The position numbers were made by a program, and so were the translations under genes. The notes beneath the pieces were generated by a model. It did not search any database. It saw nothing but the letters and a program-made list of their open reading frames with translations, and had not been told where the DNA came from. Source: CAVVFX01 sp963747535 (GTDB lineage: Bacteria; Acidobacteriota; Terriglobia; Bryobacterales; Bryobacteraceae). From it: DNA of 64,000 nt. Every line of letters starts with the position of its first letter. Within the stretch, counting starts at the first letter, position 1. The stretch is taken from the NCBI GenBank assembly GCA_963747535.1, contig CAVVFX010000019.1:62001-126000 (forward strand), written 5' to 3'. This document shows positions 61,035 to 64,000 of this stretch, in pieces.

Positions 61035-63139
61035 TGCCTTCAGCGGGCTCGATGCAAGCTCTTCGCGTTACCGCGATCTCGTGTTGGCTGATGTGCGGCG
61101 CGGCGCTCTCGTCTGCGCAATCTTTCAGCATCGACCAGGTGCTGGGCGCACCATTTCCGTCCGATCTCACCGCCTCCCCGACCGGTAACAAATTGGCCTG
61201 GGTGTTTGAGGCGCGCGGTGTACGCAATATCTGGATCGCCGAGGGCCCCGATTTCAAGGCGCGGCAACTGACCGCCTATACCCGGGACGACGGCCAGGAG
61301 ATCGGCAACGTGGTATGGAGCGGTGACGCCGCGGCGATTGCTTATACACGCGGCGGCGATGCTAATGGCCGGGGCGAGATTCCAAATCCCACCAGCGATC
61401 CCGCGGGCATTACGCAAGCGGTTTATGTGATCGCGGTCTCGGGAGGGGAAGCGCGAATGGTGGGCAGCGGTTCCTCGCCGGCAATCTCCCCGGACGGCAA
61501 GACTCTTGTTTATCTGAATCACGGCCAAATCTGGTCAGCGCCGGTAGATGGCAGCCAAGCTACTCAACAGCTGATCCATGCGCGCGGCTCCGCCGAAGAC
61601 GTGCGCTGGTCGCCGGATGGCTCCCGGTTGGCGTTCACCAGCCAGCGCGGTGATCACTCGTTCATTGGAGTCTATACCCTGGCCGACAAAGAACTCCGTT
61701 TCCTCGATGCCAGCGTGGATCGTGATGGCGACAGCGCATGGTCGCCGGACGGAACCCGCCTGGCGTTTCGCCGGATCCCGGCAGAGCGGGTATTTTACGA
61801 TCATGCGGCGCGTCCCACTGCAGCCCATCCCTGGTCGATTCGGGTGGTCGATCTCAAAGCGGGAGTGGGCCGCCAGGTATGGATGGCCGACCCTGGGGCA
61901 GGCAGCGCGGCGCATGACATGACCGCGCCGAATCAGCTCTTCTGGGGCGCGGACGATCGCATCGTCTTCGCGTGGGAACGCGATGGCTGGCTGCATCTCT
62001 ACTCTGTCGACGCTGGTGGCGGCGCTGCCACGCTGCTGACGCCCGGAGAGTTCGAGATGGAAGATGCGGCGCTCACTCCCGACCGCGCCAGCGTGGTGTA
62101 TTCGTCGAACCAGGGCGACATCGATCGCCGTCATCTCTGGCGCGTGCCCGTGGGAGAGGCCAAGCCGGTTCCGCTGACGCACGGCGAGGGCATCGAATAT
62201 GCTTTTGCCCTGTTGGCAGACAAGACGACGGTTGCGCTGCTGCATAGCGATGCACACGTTCCGGCCCGGCCGGCGGTTCTTGCGGATAATCAAACCGTGC
62301 GCGATATCGCGTCTGAAACCATGCCGGCGGATTTTCCCTCGTCCGCCATGGTGACGCCGCAGGCCGTCATGATTTCGAGCGCGGACGGTATCCAGGTCCA
62401 CGGGCAGCTGCTTCTGCCGGCAGGATACGACAAATCCAAGAAGTATCCCGCGGTAGTTTTCTTTCATGGTGGATCGCGCCGCCAGATGCTGCTCGGCTGG
62501 CACTACATGTTTTATTACCATCAGGCGTACGGCTTCAATCAGTATCTCGCCAGCAAAGGGTATATCGTCCTGACGGTGAACTATCGAAGCGGGATCGGCT
62601 ACGGACTCGACTTCCGTGAGGCCAGGAATTACGGACCGAATGGCGCAAGTGAGTACAACGACGTGATCGGCGCAGGGTTGTTTTTGCGCGCGCGAGACGA
62701 CGTGGATCCGGCACGCATCGGATTGTGGGGCGGTTCTTACGGCGGCTACCTGACGGCGCTGGGCCTGGCTCGCGCATCGGACATGTTTGCCGCGGGCGTC
62801 GATCTGCATGGCGTCCACGATTGGAATCTGGAGATTCGCAACTCCTGGCCCGCGTATGAGCCGGAGAAACAGGCGGCGATCGCGCGGATCGCACTCGAGT
62901 CTTCGCCGATGGCCTATGTTGACACCTGGCATTCACCGGTGCTGCTTATACAAGGCGACGACGATCGGAATGTAGTGTTCTCACAAACCGTGATTCTCGC
63001 CGAGGCTTTGCGCAAGCAGAAGGTGCACTTCGAGCAGTTCGTCCTGCCCGATGAGATCCACGATTTCCTGGTTCATGACCATTGGCTCCAGGTGTATCAC
63101 GCGGCGGATTTGTTCTTAGCGAAGTATCTGCTGCGGTAG
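61034..63139 (+). CDS. S9-family prolyl oligopeptidase-like peptidase, secreted
   Basis: 701 residues. Signal peptide (LRVTAISCWLMCGAALSSAQ), N-terminal WD40/propeller part with DPP-like repeats (SPDGSRLAFTSQRGDHSFIG), C-terminal alpha/beta hydrolase with nucleophile Ser in GLWGGSYGGYLTALGLA, Asp in LLIQGDDDRNVVF and His in PDEIHDFLVHDHWL. Acylaminoacyl- or dipeptidyl-peptidase type. Its ATG overlaps the AAA gene stop. Confidence 0.93.
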   Translation: MPSAGSMQALRVTAISCWLMCGAALSSAQSFSIDQVLGAPFPSDLTASPTGNKLAWVFEARGVRNIWIAEGPDFKARQLTAYTRDDGQEIGNVVWSGDAAAIAYTRGGDANGRGEIPNPTSDPAGITQAVYVIAVSGGEARMVGSGSSPAISPDGKTLVYLNHGQIWSAPVDGSQATQQLIHARGSAEDVRWSPDGSRLAFTSQRGDHSFIGVYTLADKELRFLDASVDRDGDSAWSPDGTRLAFRRIPAERVFYDHAARPTAAHPWSIRVVDLKAGVGRQVWMADPGAGSAAHDMTAPNQLFWGADDRIVFAWERDGWLHLYSVDAGGGAATLLTPGEFEMEDAALTPDRASVVYSSNQGDIDRRHLWRVPVGEAKPVPLTHGEGIEYAFALLADKTTVALLHSDAHVPARPAVLADNQTVRDIASETMPADFPSSAMVTPQAVMISSADGIQVHGQLLLPAGYDKSKKYPAVVFFHGGSRRQMLLGWHYMFYYHQAYGFNQYLASKGYIVLTVNYRSGIGYGLDFREARNYGPNGASEYNDVIGAGLFLRARDDVDPARIGLWGGSYGGYLTALGLARASDMFAAGVDLHGVHDWNLEIRNSWPAYEPEKQAAIARIALESSPMAYVDTWHSPVLLIQGDDDRNVVFSQTVILAEALRKQKVHFEQFVLPDEIHDFLVHDHWLQVYHAADLFLAKYLLR

Positions 63140-63207
63140 CCCTTCAACCCGACACGGTCGCGTCGCCTCGCCGAGGGCAACGTTGACTGCTAACGTCTTA
63201 CGACTCT

Positions 63208-63468
63208 TTACGAACTCTGTTCCCGGCGCTCGACAACTACCGTGCAGTGTGTGACCATCGCGGCGATTGCCCCGACCGCGGCCAGAACGGGAGCAGCGAC
63301 CGCTCCGACGGCAGCAATGGTGATCGGCACCTCGATCAGCGTGTGGCCTTCTTCGTTCTTAATGATGAGGCGGTGGATGTTGCCTTCGTGGATAAGTTCT
63401 TTGACTCGTTCCACCAGGTCGCGTCCCGCAACTTTGATCTCTTCCAGCTTAATCTTGATTTGTTCCAT
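63208..63468 (-). CDS. DUF4342 protein
   Basis: 86 residues from the ATG at 63468 (MEQIKIKLEEIKVAGRDLVE). DUF4342 pattern: KELIHEGNIHRLIIKNEEGH, TLIEVPITIAAVGAVAAPVL followed by a hydrophobic stretch that may be a membrane hairpin, then a short end with VERREQ. Function unknown. Upstream frames beyond this ATG are dismissed. Confidence 0.85.
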   Translation of the reverse strand: MEQIKIKLEEIKVAGRDLVERVKELIHEGNIHRLIIKNEEGHTLIEVPITIAAVGAVAAPVLAAVGAIAAMVTHCTVVVERREQSS

Positions 63469-63552
63469 GCCACAGTTAGTAACGCAGCGAGCGGGCGAGA
63501 AGTTCAATGGGTGGCTTGACTCTTCTTCGCAGGTGGCAGAAACTGAACCTCA

Positions 63553-64000
63553 ATGGCAATTTCCAGGTATATAGTTCTGGCGTGCAGTTTCCCACTGCTG
63601 CTCTCCGCGGGCGACAAATCGGCGCCGGCCAACTTTAATATCCCGCTGTGGGAGGGCAAGGTACCGCTCGCCAAAGGCGACGGACAGCTCGATCGGCCGT
63701 TCCTGACGGTCTTTCTGCCCCCGGAGAACAACCGCAACGGCGGCGCGGTAGTGGTCGCGCCAGGCGGCGGGAACATCATGCTGATGTATGGCGCCGAAGG
63801 ACTTACCATCGCCGAACGCTACAACGAGTGGGGCGTCACAGCCTTCGTCCTCACCTACCGTCTCTCGCCGCGCTACGGCGAAGATGCCCGGGTGATGGAC
63901 GGCAAGCGTGCGATCCAACTGGTCCGCTGCCGGGCGGCGGAATGGAAGCTCGATCCCAAGCGCGTAGGCTATATCGGTTTTTCGGCCGGCTCCAGCCTGG
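63553..64000 (+). CDS. Secreted alpha/beta-hydrolase esterase, cut by window edge
   Basis: Open from the ATG at 63553 to the end of the window (149 codons). Signal peptide MAISRYIVLACSFPLLLSAG, then NIPLWEGKVPLAKGDGQLDR, the oxyanion region VVVAPGGGNIML and the nucleophile elbow GYIGFSAGSSL. It resembles carbohydrate-acetyl-esterase/BD-FAE-type family members (xylanase-like acetyl esterases). The C-terminal half is outside the window, so the family is not fully fixed. Confidence 0.78.
   Translation, partial: MAISRYIVLACSFPLLLSAGDKSAPANFNIPLWEGKVPLAKGDGQLDRPFLTVFLPPENNRNGGAVVVAPGGGNIMLMYGAEGLTIAERYNEWGVTAFVLTYRLSPRYGEDARVMDGKRAIQLVRCRAAEWKLDPKRVGYIGFSAGSSL

Overview
The window looks like chromosome of an acidobacterium of the Solibacter/Bryobacter type. 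The evidence is a beta-propeller protein ending in the C-terminal domain typical of Candidatus Solibacter, two very large Oar-like TonB-dependent receptors with carboxypeptidase-regulatory N-domains, a seven-bladed-propeller relic, S10/S9/CocE secreted hydrolases and high GC. No rRNA, tRNA, phage or CRISPR array was found.

Layout. 1-5.1 kb: a lysine/diaminopimelate operon on the minus strand (M20 deacylase, asd, lysC, dapB, dapA) behind a recognisable lysine riboswitch. All complete genes in it carry several frameshifts. 5.3-6.4 kb: a frameshifted GxxExxY gene and an internally deleted pseudogene. 6.5-8 kb: a Tat-exported sulfatase-like protein. 8.3-25.4 kb: an alpha-glucan island, all on the minus strand: GH13 enzyme, plant-type glucan water dikinase (GWD), phosphoglucan-water-dikinase-like protein fused to a TIM barrel, a second TIM-barrel gene, glgB and glgA. 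It is interrupted at 13.6-16.6 kb by a dead propeller gene, a DUF2442/DUF4160 pair and a HicBA module with a broken toxin. 25.6-36 kb: a propeller protein, cyclophilin lipoprotein, CocE-type hydrolase, methyltransferase, undecaprenyl-phosphate sugar transferase, PAP2 protein and a PrlF-YhaV toxin-antitoxin pair. 36-42.4 kb: pstSCAB-phoU plus a porin, with 11-bp-phased GTAAY repeats upstream of pstS and of the porin. 42.5-47 kb: exopolysaccharide export genes (Wza, Wzz, BY-kinase) plus a cyclase. 47-56 kb: S10 peptidase, two Oar-like receptors and small genes. 55.9-56.4 kb: a 467-bp unit with perfect 26-bp inverted ends carrying an N-truncated GxxExxY gene. 56.5-64 kb: ttcA, ECF sigma/anti-sigma, rsmA, EVE protein, ExeA-like ATPase, S9 peptidase, DUF4342 and a partial esterase.

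The most interesting system is the glucan island. GlgA and GlgB build glycogen; the two dikinases would phosphorylate it as GWD and PWD do for plant starch; the GH13 enzyme and two metal-site TIM barrels may act on the product. No glucan phosphatase is visible.

Intergenic DNA is rich in dispersed hairpin repeats. The main family is a GGCTGC..GCAGCC hairpin followed by GGCAGACCA-N10-TGGTCTGCC, with eight copies in the window and compensatory base changes between copies. Two copies lie inside operons (lysC-dapB and pstB-phoU).
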